Assembly: GCA_017998385.1 (NCBI GenBank)
Contig: JAGODE010000004.1
Coordinates: 1-44,110 of the forward strand
Length of the DNA stretch: 44,110 nt
Direction: 5' to 3'
Source of the DNA: Chitinophagaceae bacterium
Lineage (GTDB): Bacteria > Bacteroidota > Bacteroidia > Chitinophagales > Chitinophagaceae
The position numbers were made by a program, and so were the translations under genes. This document shows positions 7,828-16,888 of this stretch, one piece after another; the stretch's first letter is position 1; every line of letters begins with the position of its first letter. The notes beneath the pieces were generated by a model. The model saw nothing but the letters and a program-made list of their open reading frames with translations. It was not told where the DNA came from and made no database searches.

Positions 7828-8585
7828 CTTTCTGCCCATGTCCTGAATTCTGCAACCCTGTCGCGGCTTATTACCATACCGGACTCTTCGATACTCATAC
7901 CTTTTAAAGAGACTTTTAATCTGTTGTTGTAGTAGGGTTTTACCTGGCTTATCATGCTCATCCTTACGATAAACCTGCGGTTGAGACGGAAAAACTCGGC
8001 CGGATCAAGTAATTGTTCAAGCCGCTCGAGTGTATAATCGACTATAAACTGATTGCCATCCTTATCGACCAGGTATACAATTTTGTTATCGGCCTGAAAG
8101 TAGGCTATATCTGTACTCTCTATAAAAAACAGGCGTTGACCAACTTTTCCTAAAAACCTCTTTTTACAGATACTTTGTGTGAAGGGGCGTTGCAGTAAAG
8201 CGCCTGTGTCTGACCCCATATTCATACCCCACCGGATATTGCGAAATTTATTTAATGCAGTGGCAAGCGCCTGCAATGTTACCGGCTTAAGAATGTAATC
8301 AATACTGAAATGGCGAAATGCTTCGAGCGCATAATTATCAAAAGCTGTAGTAAAAATCACAGGGCCGCGGTAATGAACCTGTCTGAAAATCTGGAAGCTG
8401 TGGCCGTCAGATAAGTGTATGTCCAGCAGCATGATATCTGGCTCTACGTGTGCAGATAAGTAAGCAACTGTATCCTCTATGCTTTCCAGAACGGCTACCA
8501 CCTCTACGCCGGGATCATACTCCGTCAGGAGTGTTTGGATACGCTCAGCGGCCAGTTTCTCATCTTCTACAATGAGTACTTTCAT
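7824..8585 (-). CDS. LytTR-type response regulator
   Basis: The 253-residue protein has an N-terminal receiver domain (about 1-118) with the acidic pocket VEDE, phospho-acceptor Asp55 in LLDIHLSDG, and the TT/K switch residues (FTTAFDNY and ILKPV). A linker precedes the C-terminal LytTR DNA-binding domain (about 142-250; FFIESTDIAYFQAD and FRLNRRFIVRMSMI are typical). It should be phosphorylated by the kinase encoded six bases upstream and bind direct-repeat sites in promoters. Targets cannot be read from the sequence. Its stop overlaps the convergent mnmD stop by four bases. Confidence 0.93.
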   Translation of the reverse strand: MKVLIVEDEKLAAERIQTLLTEYDPGVEVVAVLESIEDTVAYLSAHVEPDIMLLDIHLSDGHSFQIFRQVHYRGPVIFTTAFDNYALEAFRHFSIDYILKPVTLQALATALNKFRNIRWGMNMGSDTGALLQRPFTQSICKKRFLGKVGQRLFFIESTDIAYFQADNKIVYLVDKDGNQFIVDYTLERLEQLLDPAEFFRLNRRFIVRMSMISQVKPYYNNRLKVSLKGMSIEESGMVISRDRVAEFRTWAES

Positions 8586-8591
8586 ACAGAT

Positions 8592-9620
8592 TCAGTTTAG
8601 GTTTAGCAACGGCAACAGCACCTCAAACTCTTCACTGCCTTTACGGACTATAACATCGCGGTCTGTAATCAGTTCGTATCGTTGAAAAATATTTTTCAGG
8701 CCCAGCTGACTCGAATGCTCCACCTCCTGCCTTGGCTGAATATTGTTGCGCACTACAAGCACCTGACCATCACTTACATGGATATTTATGCGCAGCGGTT
8801 TGTTGCGGGAAACAATATTATGCTTAATCGCATTTTCAATAAGCATCTGCAATGCCACAGGAATTATGTACATACGTCGTGCCGCCTGTGGTATATCAAT
8901 ATGTACATGCAGCCCTTCGTTAAATCTTTTATGCAAAAGGAAGAGATAAGGTTCAACAAAACCCAGTTCAGCTTCCAGCTCTACCAGTTCTTTATCCTGG
9001 CAGGCCAGTACGTACCGATATACTTTTGCAAACTCTTCAATAAACTGGTTGGCTGCCGGGTTCTCCTTAATTACCATTCCCGACAGCACATTAAGGTTAT
9101 TGAACAGGAAGTGGGGATTAATCTGGCTTCGCATAAGCAGGAGCTGAGCCTGAATACTGCTCCGCCGAAGTGATTCAGCCTCTGTCCACTGCTTCTGATA
9201 AGCGGAAAAAAAGAAAAAAATGGCATGAAGCAGGTGAAAGAAAAGATTTATCAGAATAGCATAGATAATATTCAGCTTTAGCGGATTAATATTTTCAGCC
9301 CAGGTGTTATCATGGATAACAGAACCCACCAGCAATACGGATACCAGTGCAGCCAGGCAGGCAATGAATCCACCTGTAAGAAAAAAAACGATCAGGAATT
9401 TAATTTTTTGCTTTGCAGGAGATATTATCCGCTCTGCCAGCGGTTGCACCAGCCGGCTTCCCTCCCAGGTCAGAAATGTTACAAAACAAATAGTTGCCAG
9501 CGCATAATACCATTCTACATCTATTCCGAAATAAAAATACACTTCACACAACATTGTGTTTAAAAATGTATAGGCGGAAAGAATGAGTATAAAAATATAC
9601 CGGTACTTATGAGAAAACAT
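8592..9620 (-). CDS. LytS/YehU-type membrane histidine kinase
   Basis: The protein has about 342 residues. Four hydrophobic membrane segments lie in the first 140 residues, with no recognisable extracellular sensor domain. The His_kinase family signature follows (RSQINPHFLFNNLNVLSGM, with the phospho-accepting His in NPHFLFN), and then the ATPase N-box ALQMLIENAIKHN. The glycine box is short, as usual in this class. The ATG at 9620 is taken as the start; a TTG two codons earlier is possible. It pairs with the LytTR regulator six bases downstream. This is the standard simple sensor pair of Bacteroidota; the stimulus is unknown. Confidence 0.92.
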   Translation of the reverse strand: MFSHKYRYIFILILSAYTFLNTMLCEVYFYFGIDVEWYYALATICFVTFLTWEGSRLVQPLAERIISPAKQKIKFLIVFFLTGGFIACLAALVSVLLVGSVIHDNTWAENINPLKLNIIYAILINLFFHLLHAIFFFFSAYQKQWTEAESLRRSSIQAQLLLMRSQINPHFLFNNLNVLSGMVIKENPAANQFIEEFAKVYRYVLACQDKELVELEAELGFVEPYLFLLHKRFNEGLHVHIDIPQAARRMYIIPVALQMLIENAIKHNIVSRNKPLRINIHVSDGQVLVVRNNIQPRQEVEHSSQLGLKNIFQRYELITDRDVIVRKGSEEFEVLLPLLNLN

Positions 9621-9643
9621 ACACAACTAACTTAAATGAAAGT

Positions 9644-9672
9644 AAGCCAGCTCCTGCTAGAGGAACTGGCTT
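9644..9672. terminator. hairpin terminator between the FAS1 lipoprotein and kinase genes
   Basis: AAGCCAGCTCC (9644-9654) pairs with GGAACTGGCTT (9662-9672) with one mismatch around a 7-base loop. TTTTGTTATT follows on the plus side and ACTTTCATTT on the minus side. It would end the minus-strand FAS1 transcript before the kinase gene. Confidence 0.6.
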
Positions 9673-9756
9673 TTGTTATTCACATCACCACTCAAACAAC
9701 TTGATGTATTGCTGTTTAACAATATCATCCGATACGATCATTTTTCTTATACATTT

Positions 9757-10722
9757 TTAAGGCAGCAATACACGGTCAATGAGGTGTACAACACCATTAC
9801 GCGCCATAATGTTCGTAGCGGTAATATTAGATGCAGTACCGCCATTGCCATTGCCGCGAATAGTAGGTCCGCCACCAGTTCCATTGGTCAGATTTACCGT
9901 AGTGGTACCGTTTGCCAGCATTGTTACATTTCCGTTTGCCAGATCAGACGAGAAAGCACGACCTGCCACTACGTGGTACTGCAGTACAGCTACGAGTGTG
10001 GCGATCGGAATTTGGTTAATGTCTTTGAGGTTAAGTGCCTGCAGCAAATTGGTAAAGGCCTGGTTGGTAGGTGCAAATACAGTGAGCGTGGCCGTGCCCA
10101 GTGTATTGGCCAGTCCGGGTGCACCATTGGGGTCACTGTTGGCGCGCAGGACTGCTTTTACCAGCGAGTCAAGGCCACCGGCTACAGCTACATCCACAAT
10201 GGTATTATTGCCGGGAGGCAGGAGTACTCTTGATATTTTATGGATGACGCCATTATCAGCATCAATATCGGCTTGTGACACTTTAATACCATTAACAAAA
10301 ACTCCGTTGGCATTGCGGGTTACATACACGGAGTCGCCGCTGGCTGTGGTCACTTTTGCATTGGGTCCCTGGGGTACGCTGGCTGCTTTTATTTCTCCAG
10401 ACAGCGCATGGTACAGAATGATGGATTTGGCCTGGTCTGACGTAAGTGCACTCAGGGAGCTGGCAGTAAGACCGGAAGCAGCAAATGCAGCATCATCCGG
10501 AGCAAATACAGTGAAAGGACCGGTGCCTTTGAGTGTGGCGGCCAGATTGGCTTTTACAACGGCTGCTTCGAGCAGGCTGAAGTTAGCATCGGCCACAACG
10601 AGGTCGGTGATGGTATTGGATGCCGGTGGCGGATCATCGTCTTTATCACAGCTGCTGAGCAGTATTGTCAGGCTGGCAGCAACCGCCAGCAATCGGGGGG
10701 CAAAGAAGTCCTTGAATTGCAT
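9757..10722 (-). CDS. lipoprotein with two fasciclin (FAS1) domains
   Basis: This protein of about 321 residues has a lipoprotein signal peptide with lipobox LLSSC (Cys25) followed by an acidic/proline linker (DKDDDPPP), typical of Bacteroidota surface lipoproteins. Two tandem FAS1 domains follow (about 36-165 and 166-321). Each has the FTVFAPDDAAF / LTVFAPTNQAF box and a closing hydrophobic motif with His (NGVIHKISRVLLP, NGVVHLIDRVLLP). FAS1 domains mediate adhesion or polymer binding; the ligand is unknown. The ATG at 10722 gives a compact signal peptide, whereas upstream in-frame ATGs (for example 10746) would add a polar tail. A palindrome lies about 50 bases upstream (10770-10791). Confidence 0.9.
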   Translation of the reverse strand: MQFKDFFAPRLLAVAASLTILLSSCDKDDDPPPASNTITDLVVADANFSLLEAAVVKANLAATLKGTGPFTVFAPDDAAFAASGLTASSLSALTSDQAKSIILYHALSGEIKAASVPQGPNAKVTTASGDSVYVTRNANGVFVNGIKVSQADIDADNGVIHKISRVLLPPGNNTIVDVAVAGGLDSLVKAVLRANSDPNGAPGLANTLGTATLTVFAPTNQAFTNLLQALNLKDINQIPIATLVAVLQYHVVAGRAFSSDLANGNVTMLANGTTTVNLTNGTGGGPTIRGNGNGGTASNITATNIMARNGVVHLIDRVLLP

Positions 10723-10769
10723 AAATAGATTGTTTTGTTTAATCATTACAACAGGAAAAAAGCAAGGAT

Positions 10770-10811
10770 GATTCACTAAAGGGAGTGAATCGTCTATAAG
10801 ATGGAGTGAAT
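10770..10811 (-). promoter_or_regulatory. possible operator: palindrome plus extra half-site upstream of the FAS1 gene
   Basis: GATTCACT (10770-10777) and AGTGAATC (10784-10791) form a perfect palindrome with a 6-base spacer. A third copy of AGTGAAT lies at 10805-10811, exactly 21 bases (two helical turns) after the copy at 10784. The site lies in the divergent gap between the FAS1 and oxidoreductase genes. A regulator site is inferred from the spacing only. Confidence 0.35.
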
Positions 10812-10910
10812 GGCACAAATAATGGAGCGGGTTTGTTTAAGGTAATTTCTGCTTATCACCCTTAGTCCTCATTTTTCATTAAATTCATCCGTACAAAAAA
10901 CCGATTGCAT

Positions 10911-12230
10911 ATGTCATCACGCAGAAAATTTATCCGGCAATCTGCCACATTGCTTGCCGGCAGTGCCGTATTACAAAACTGGAACCAACCTCTTTTTGCG
11001 CGTAGCTCGCCTGCCAGTCAGCTCAATATCGCTGTCATAGGCGCCAAAGGCATGGGCTGGTCCAATACCAGGGCTGCGATGAAAATACCGGGCGTAAACC
11101 TAGTGGCTATCTGCGACGTTGACCAGTCGGTCATCACCGATAAAATGGCTGAGCTGCAAAAGCAGGGCATCAACACCGGCAATATCAGTACAGGTGGCGA
11201 CTACCGGCGCCTGCTCGATAATAAGGATATCGATATTATTATAGTAGGCACACCCGATCACTGGCATGCACTGCAGACTATTCACGCACTGGAAGCGGGT
11301 AAACATGTATATGTAGAAAAGCCTGTCGGCAATTCTATTGGCGAATGTGCGGCCATGGTAAAGGCACAGCAACGTTACGGCAAACTGGTGCAGGCGGGTC
11401 AGTGGCAGCGCAGTCAGCAGCATTTCAAAGATGCCGTTGAGTTTGTTCACAGCGGACAGTTGGGTATGATCCGCACTGTAAAAGTCTGGTGCTACCAGGG
11501 CTGGATGCGTCCGCAGCCAGTTGTAGCGGATAGCGTACCTCCTGCCGGAGTTGATTACAAAACCTGGTTAGGCCCTGCACCATTACGGCCTTTCAATACA
11601 AGTCGCTTCCATTTTCACTTTCGCTGGTTCTGGGATTACGCAGGAGGGCTCATGACCGACTGGGGTGTACACCTGCTTGACTATGCACTGCTGGGCATGA
11701 AAGCAGAAGTCCCCAAAACCATAGCAGCTCTGGGTGGCCGTTTTGCCTATCCCGAGCTGTATGAAGAAACACCCGACACGCTGACCACACTCTATGAGTT
11801 TGATGGATTCAACATGGTGTGGGATTCCGCCATGGGCATCGACAACGGCTCCTACGGCCGCAATCATGGCATTGCATTCATTGGCAATAACGGAACCCTT
11901 GTACTTGACCGTGGCGGCTGGGAAGTACTGGAGGAAAAACAAAGTAAGAATAAAGTACTGAAACCGCTGGTCAAAAGCAGTGACAACGGTCTTGAAAAAC
12001 ACTGGGTCAATTTTACCGATGCTATCCGCAACAACCAGCCCGCCAGCCTTCATTGTCCGCTTGCTGCAGCAGCGCATGTAGCCAACGTAGCACAGATGGG
12101 CAATATCGCCTACCGCAGCGGACAAAAGCTAAGCTGGGATAAAGAAAAAAGCCGGTTCACTCAAAAAGAGATCAACCGGCAATATCTGGTAAAAGAATAT
12201 CACAACGGTTATAAACTACCCGTTGTCTGA
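10911..12230 (+). CDS. Tat-exported Gfo/Idh/MocA family oxidoreductase
   Basis: The protein has about 439 residues. A twin-arginine signal (SSRRKFIRQSATLLAGSA) is followed by a Rossmann domain starting LNIAVIGAKGMGWSN, the nucleotide-binding turn CDVD, and the family motif VEKPVG. The C-terminal alpha/beta domain (about 170-440) carries the GGLMTDWGVHLLDYALL segment, whose Asp/His are typical of the substrate site in secreted Bacteroidota members. These enzymes act on sugars or related polyols with a tightly bound NAD(P), and periplasmic members often take part in glycan breakdown. The substrate is unknown. The TTG two codons earlier is less likely than the ATG. Its stop lies nine bases from the convergent cysS stop. 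Confidence 0.9.
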   Translation: MSSRRKFIRQSATLLAGSAVLQNWNQPLFARSSPASQLNIAVIGAKGMGWSNTRAAMKIPGVNLVAICDVDQSVITDKMAELQKQGINTGNISTGGDYRRLLDNKDIDIIIVGTPDHWHALQTIHALEAGKHVYVEKPVGNSIGECAAMVKAQQRYGKLVQAGQWQRSQQHFKDAVEFVHSGQLGMIRTVKVWCYQGWMRPQPVVADSVPPAGVDYKTWLGPAPLRPFNTSRFHFHFRWFWDYAGGLMTDWGVHLLDYALLGMKAEVPKTIAALGGRFAYPELYEETPDTLTTLYEFDGFNMVWDSAMGIDNGSYGRNHGIAFIGNNGTLVLDRGGWEVLEEKQSKNKVLKPLVKSSDNGLEKHWVNFTDAIRNNQPASLHCPLAAAAHVANVAQMGNIAYRSGQKLSWDKEKSRFTQKEINRQYLVKEYHNGYKLPVV

Positions 12231-12239
12231 TACACTCTT

Positions 12240-13739
12240 TTAATCAAAAGTATAACTGGTGTTGCCATCCTTTTCGTCTTTGAGAAGGATACCCAGCGCA
12301 GTGAGTTGATTGCGGATCTTATCGGAGGTTGCAAAATCCTTGCGGCTTTTGGCTTCCTTGCGGATATCGATCAGCAATTGCATAACACCCTGCAGGCGGT
12401 CATTATCTGCTTCAGTCACCGATTTTAAGCCAAGAATATCGTTGATATATAAACGGAACCGGGTAAGCAGCCTTTCAAAAGTGGCTGCGCTCAATGCCGT
12501 CACGGGTATTGTTTTATCCTTCATGGAGTTGATCACCGGCACCAGTTCAAACATATTGGCCAGTACTTTGGCTGTGCTGAAGTCATCGTTCATGAATTCA
12601 TCGAATTCATTTACCAGGCGAAGCACTTTTTCGTCTATCGCTGTATCACCAGCCTGTGCGCCTCCGGCTGACTGCTGCCCCATTTTCTCCAGTGCCTCAT
12701 AAGCATCCCACAGGCGACGCAACCCTTTTTCGGAGGCCTGCAAGGCATCGTTACTGAAATCGAGTGTACTGCGATAATGCGTTTGCAACACAAAGAAACG
12801 GATCACCATAGGATGATAAGCCTTTGTGAGCACCGGGTTGCTGCCATCAAACATCTGGGTAAGGGTAATATAGTTGTTATAGCTCTTACCCATTTTTCTG
12901 CCATCGATAGTGATCATATTATTGTGCATCCAGTAGCGCACGGGTGCCACATGATTGCAGATGGTGCTTTGTGCTATTTCACTTTCATGGTGCGGAAACA
13001 TCAGATCCATACCTCCGCCGTGGATATCAAACTGGCTGCCCAGGTATTTAGTAGCCATTGCCGAGCATTCAATATGCCATCCCGGAAAGCCAACACCCCA
13101 GGGGCTCTGCCAGCGCATGATATGCTCAGGGGCTGCGTTTTTCCACAGGGCAAAATCGGCACGGTCCCTTTTTTCTTCCTGTCCTTCCAGATCACGTGTG
13201 GTCTCGAGCAGGTCCTCGATTACGCGGCCACTCAGCTTACCATAGTCATGTGAAGCAGCATATTTTTTTACATCAAAATAAACCGACCCATTCACCTCAT
13301 AGGCATACCCGGCCCGGATAATCTCCTGTATCATGCCTATCTGCTCCACGATATGGCCGGTGGCAGTGGGTTCGATAGAAGGTGGCAGTGTATTGAATTG
13401 CTGCATGGCCCAATGAAACAGGTTGGTATATTTCTGTACCAGTTCCATTGGCTCCAGCTTTTCCAGTATCGCTTTTTTGGAAACCTTATCTTCTGCTTCA
13501 CGCCCCTCTTCCTCGAAATGGCCAGCATCGGTAATATTGCGTACATACCGTACTTTATAGCCCAGATAGGTTAAATACCGGTATACTACATCGAATGTGA
13601 TATATGGACGCGCATGACCAAGGTGGCTTTCGCCGCTTACAGTAGGTCCGCACACATACATGCCTACATGGCCCGGCGTGATGGGCGTAAATACTTGCTT
13701 TTCCCTGGCATACGAGTTATAAACCTTTAATTCGCTCAT
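12240..13739 (-). CDS. cysS: cysteinyl-tRNA synthetase
   Basis: This 499-residue class I synthetase has the first zinc-binding Cys in YVCGPTVSG (Cys30), the HIGH-type motif HLGHARPY (39-46), the second metal Cys in WHIECSAMA and the metal His/Glu in [10 protein letters not shown]. The signature lysine loop is [10 protein letters not shown], a KMGKS variant common in Bacteroidota. The C-terminal DALR-like helical domain (about 330-499) is complete. It charges tRNA-Cys. A full -33/-7 promoter lies 36 bases upstream (13775-13806). Confidence 0.97.
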   Translation of the reverse strand: MSELKVYNSYAREKQVFTPITPGHVGMYVCGPTVSGESHLGHARPYITFDVVYRYLTYLGYKVRYVRNITDAGHFEEEGREAEDKVSKKAILEKLEPMELVQKYTNLFHWAMQQFNTLPPSIEPTATGHIVEQIGMIQEIIRAGYAYEVNGSVYFDVKKYAASHDYGKLSGRVIEDLLETTRDLEGQEEKRDRADFALWKNAAPEHIMRWQSPWGVGFPGWHIECSAMATKYLGSQFDIHGGGMDLMFPHHESEIAQSTICNHVAPVRYWMHNNMITIDGRKMGKSYNNYITLTQMFDGSNPVLTKAYHPMVIRFFVLQTHYRSTLDFSNDALQASEKGLRRLWDAYEALEKMGQQSAGGAQAGDTAIDEKVLRLVNEFDEFMNDDFSTAKVLANMFELVPVINSMKDKTIPVTALSAATFERLLTRFRLYINDILGLKSVTEADNDRLQGVMQLLIDIRKEAKSRKDFATSDKIRNQLTALGILLKDEKDGNTSYTFD

Positions 13740-13774
13740 TGCTTAGATCCTTTTTGTGCCCTTGGGGGCTGGCG

Positions 13775-13806
13775 CAAAAATAACGCTTCCCTCATTGCCC
13801 GGCCAA
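13775..13806 (-). promoter_or_regulatory. cysS promoter (TTG-N21-TATTTTTG)
   Basis: On the minus strand TTG (13804-13806) and TATTTTTG (13775-13782) are separated by 21 bases, matching the Bacteroidota -33/-7 pattern. A second TATTTTTG on the same strand at 13839-13846 may be an upstream alternative. Confidence 0.55.
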
Positions 13807-13849
13807 TAAATGGAGGCAGTGATTTCGTTAAAGCGGGTCAAAAATAAGG

Positions 13850-14977
13850 TCAGGGTTTAGTTTTCCGGAGCTGTACATCCGCAACCAGCATATAATGATC
13901 CGAATAATGTTTGCTGATTCGTTTAAACTGATCGATCCGGAACTCTTCGCCGGTAAAAATATAATCGATACGCAGGGTGGGTGAAAGTGCCGTGAAAGTA
14001 CGTCCTATTCCAAACCCTTTTTTCAGAAATGCGTCCTGCATATCACCCCTTACCTGGCGGTAAGTATAACTATTGGGCACATCATTAAGATCACCGCAAA
14101 AAAGAACCGGAAAGGGCGAGTCGCCCAGCACCTGGCCGATAATATCAGCCTGTATCTTACGATTGGTAATGCCGGTACGTAATTTTGAAAATATGGTTTT
14201 GGAGTTGCTGACAAGGCCATCGTCTCCATCTTTTATATGCTGAATAGTCTGGTAATCGCTGGGCTTAAACTGTACCGACTGCAGGTGTGTGGTATATACC
14301 CGCATGGTATCATCACCTACTTTTATATCAGCATGCATGAGCGCTTCGGGCAGTGTGGGACGGGGAAAGCGTATTAGTCCACTGTCGATAATCGGATAAC
14401 GCGAAAAAATAACGCTGCCGGTAAAATGTTTATCGCCATCCACATCATGCGAAAAATAATAATAAGGATAGTTGAAATTCTTGCTGATATAGGTAAGGTT
14501 GGGATACCAGTCAGAAGCCAGTGAATGAAAAAACTCCTGCATACAGATCACATCGGCATTCTGCGCCTGTATCTGCTCCATCATACGCAGGCGGGTGCGG
14601 CTACCCTGGTTGAAATTGCGCCTCATCTCAATAAAGCGGGCTACATTCCAGGTAGCGATGCGTACCGTACCCGGCTTTTTCTGCTGACTGAAGTCCCGGG
14701 AGGCATGAAAAGCAAAAAACACCGTGATACTCTTGAAACCAAGCAGCAATGCACCTACTGATATCAATGCATATTTGGGCTTTACCAGCAACCATCCCAG
14801 CATGATAAGAAGTACCAGCAACAGTAAAAAAGGAAATCCAAGGGTCAGTACGTACAATACCCACCAGCGTTCGGGATCAAGATAGGGTGCCAGGCAGGCC
14901 AGGAGAAAAAAGAATACTACCAGCAGGTGCAGGATGAGAAGAAATTTTCTGGTAAATATGCGGAATTTGCTGGCCAT
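13850..14977 (-). CDS. membrane-anchored endonuclease/exonuclease/phosphatase (EEP) fold protein
   Basis: This protein of about 375 residues has two or three N-terminal membrane segments (about 10-85: LLILHLLVVFFFLLACLAP, then the LLLLVLLIMLGWLL region) and a C-terminal EEP domain (about 105-375). Domain motifs are IATWNVARF, the metal-binding Glu in VICMQEF, FCGDLNDVPNS, and RIDYIF followed by SDHYMLVADV. The catalytic core therefore looks intact, and the enzyme should hydrolyse phosphodiester or phosphomonoester bonds outside or at the inner membrane. The substrate is unknown. A GTG at 15016 would add 13 residues; the ATG at 14977 gives a cleaner membrane-anchor start. It follows two rhomboid genes on the same strand. 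Confidence 0.87.
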   Translation of the reverse strand: MASKFRIFTRKFLLILHLLVVFFFLLACLAPYLDPERWWVLYVLTLGFPFLLLLVLLIMLGWLLVKPKYALISVGALLLGFKSITVFFAFHASRDFSQQKKPGTVRIATWNVARFIEMRRNFNQGSRTRLRMMEQIQAQNADVICMQEFFHSLASDWYPNLTYISKNFNYPYYYFSHDVDGDKHFTGSVIFSRYPIIDSGLIRFPRPTLPEALMHADIKVGDDTMRVYTTHLQSVQFKPSDYQTIQHIKDGDDGLVSNSKTIFSKLRTGITNRKIQADIIGQVLGDSPFPVLFCGDLNDVPNSYTYRQVRGDMQDAFLKKGFGIGRTFTALSPTLRIDYIFTGEEFRIDQFKRISKHYSDHYMLVADVQLRKTKP

Positions 14978-15057
14978 AACATCACGAATTTCCTGAATTC
15001 CGGGCAAATGACTCACAGCAATGGGATGAATTCTGAAAATCTGTGGCAGACGGTCGA

Positions 15058-15984
15058 TTATTCCTTACTGGCCCGTTTCAGCAGCTCTTTTTCTTCATCT
15101 GTGAGGGCTTCAATTCCCTTCTGACTGATTTTATCCAGTATCTCATCAATACGCTGCTCTGTAATGTTGGGGGTACGCTTATACGGTTTGGTGGTGGCTT
15201 TATAAAAAAGCTCCTGTTTGATATCCGTTTTTCGGGATGGTTTTTCGGGATTAAACAGGTTGTGACACCAGTCAAAAAAACGGTTGATCCATGCACCTCC
15301 GTCATAACCGCGCTGATAAAAGAATACAAAGAGAAATCCTGCCAGGGCGCCGGCCAGATGGGCAATATGTCCGCCTGAATTATATCCGCCCACGCTGGCC
15401 AGGTCTATCAGCAAATAGATTACCGTAAGTATCCAGATAGGGAATCCGCCATTGAGCATGGTGAAGATGCGGTAGCCCGGCGAAATAGTAGTAACAGCAA
15501 CCGCTACAGCCATCACACCGGCCGAAGCTCCCAGTGCCACATTGCCCGACAGGAAATCGTGCATGCCCGGGGCCAGGTTATAAAATAAGAGATAGGCAAG
15601 GGCTCCGGCCAGACCGCCATACAAATAAATGGGAATGATTTTCTTGTTGCCCGTAAGGTCGTGAAGAATAAAACCGAATACCCAAAGCCAGATCATATTG
15701 CCTAGAATATGCCAGACATCGATATGGGTAAACATATGCGTCAAAACCGTCCAGGGGCGGGTAGCGAGTTTGCTGAGGTCGGCCGGGAGACTAAACCAGG
15801 GTACTACGCTGCCCTGAAATTTTGCAGTGCCCGCCTCCAGGCTACCATACTGAACACTGAGGATAGCACGAATAAAAATGAGGATCACGAAAACCACCAG
15901 ATTGATCGCAATAAGGGTGATCAATGAGTTTCGCTCCTGTGCCAGCGAGAGACGTCTGTCATATTCTCTGTCCTGAATTCCCAT
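15058..15984 (-). CDS. rhomboid intramembrane serine protease with C-terminal DUF6576-like tail
   Basis: The 308-residue protein has a six-helix rhomboid core. The nucleophile is Ser154 in LGASAGVM, the catalytic His is in GGHIAHLAGALAG (His209), and THMFTHIDVWHILGNM is the typical first-helix HxxxN block. After the membrane core a soluble tail (about 235-308) ends with EILDKISQKGIEALTDEEKELL, a motif I associate with DUF6576 at the end of Bacteroidota rhomboids. It cleaves transmembrane substrates within the membrane. It is the second of two adjacent rhomboid genes, and the EEP-fold gene follows. Confidence 0.92.
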   Translation of the reverse strand: MGIQDREYDRRLSLAQERNSLITLIAINLVVFVILIFIRAILSVQYGSLEAGTAKFQGSVVPWFSLPADLSKLATRPWTVLTHMFTHIDVWHILGNMIWLWVFGFILHDLTGNKKIIPIYLYGGLAGALAYLLFYNLAPGMHDFLSGNVALGASAGVMAVAVAVTTISPGYRIFTMLNGGFPIWILTVIYLLIDLASVGGYNSGGHIAHLAGALAGFLFVFFYQRGYDGGAWINRFFDWCHNLFNPEKPSRKTDIKQELFYKATTKPYKRTPNITEQRIDEILDKISQKGIEALTDEEKELLKRASKE

Positions 15985-16081
15985 GGCTCACTTTTTCGAC
16001 TATAAATTTAAACGAATGCATAAAACCAGGCTCTACCCGCAATCGATCTCCGATCTGCAGATATTACCCTATTACCTATTG

Positions 16082-16780
16082 TTAAAACGATTTTCGCTTT
16101 GATTTGTTCCAAATCAGTAATATTATAAGGCCAGTTATAGCCCCGCCCAGGTGAGCAAAGTGGGCTACTGTGTCGCCGGCGGAGTTGCGGATACCCAGGA
16201 AAAATTCTATAGCGCCCAGTATCAGCACATACCATTTGGCCTTGATAGGCACAAAAAACCAGAGATTGATAATCGCATCGGGAAACAAAAAGCCAAAGGC
16301 CAGCAGGCATCCGTAGATAGCACCGGAAGCCCCTACAGTAATTGAATTAAACACTGTTCCGCTGCTATTGAGCAGATTCTGCTGCTCTTCGGGTGAGAAC
16401 TGGCGAAGCATATCGTAGTACGGCATCATTTCAAAATGCAATACAACCATGTGTAACAGTGCAGCACCAATGCCGCAGGCTAAATAATAAAAAAGGAACT
16501 TGCGTGATCCGATATAATTCTCTACCGAAGAGCCAAACATAAACAGGATCAGCATATTGAAAAACAAATGCTCGAAACTGCCATGCATGAACATGTAGGT
16601 GACCAACTGGTAGAACTTAAAGAATACTGACTGAACGGAATGGAGGGCAAATAAGTCATTGATGGCAAGAGACTGCTCACTAAACGTTCTTTGCGCAAAA
16701 AAGACAAGCGCATTTACAATGATAAGATTCAGTACCACCGGCGGGAACATACGTTGCCCGGAAAACTGGAATTGGCTCAT
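16082..16780 (-). CDS. rhomboid intramembrane serine protease
   Basis: This protein of about 232 residues is a minimal six-helix rhomboid. It has YMFMHGSFEHLFFNMLILF (helix 2 region), the nucleophile in TVGASGAIYGCLLAF, and the catalytic His in AHFAHLGGAITG. It has no extra soluble domain, unlike its neighbour, with which it shares the family but little beyond the motifs, so it is probably not a recent duplicate. The ATG at 16780 is the start: a more upstream ATG at 16798 would translate the promoter octamer (16785-16792) itself. It leads a leftward run with the second rhomboid and the EEP protein. Confidence 0.9.
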   Translation of the reverse strand: MSQFQFSGQRMFPPVVLNLIIVNALVFFAQRTFSEQSLAINDLFALHSVQSVFFKFYQLVTYMFMHGSFEHLFFNMLILFMFGSSVENYIGSRKFLFYYLACGIGAALLHMVVLHFEMMPYYDMLRQFSPEEQQNLLNSSGTVFNSITVGASGAIYGCLLAFGFLFPDAIINLWFFVPIKAKWYVLILGAIEFFLGIRNSAGDTVAHFAHLGGAITGLIILLIWNKSKRKSF

Positions 16781-16784
16781 TGTG

Positions 16785-16792
16785 CAAAAATA
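16785..16792 (-). promoter_or_regulatory. -7 promoter octamer four bases before a rhomboid gene
   Basis: TATTTTTG on the minus strand ends four bases before the ATG at 16780, so transcription would start at or very near the start codon. Confidence 0.5.
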
Positions 16793-16800
16793 AGGCAAAT

Positions 16801-16888
16801 GGAGGAGGGAAAAGGTGGAAGGCAGAAGGAGGAAGGTAAAGGGAAGAATGAAAATACACCTTTTGCCTTATCCCTTCTACCTCTTCTT
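16801..16888. repeat. period-7 purine/pyrimidine inverted repeat after rlmD
   Basis: The purine-rich left part (16801-16843; GGAAGGC, AGAAGGA, GGAAGGT units) faces a pyrimidine-rich right part (16857-16888; CACCTTTTGCC, TTATCCCTTCTACC). They pair imperfectly. The right part overlaps the last codons of rlmD, so it can act as the rlmD terminator. Confidence 0.65.
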
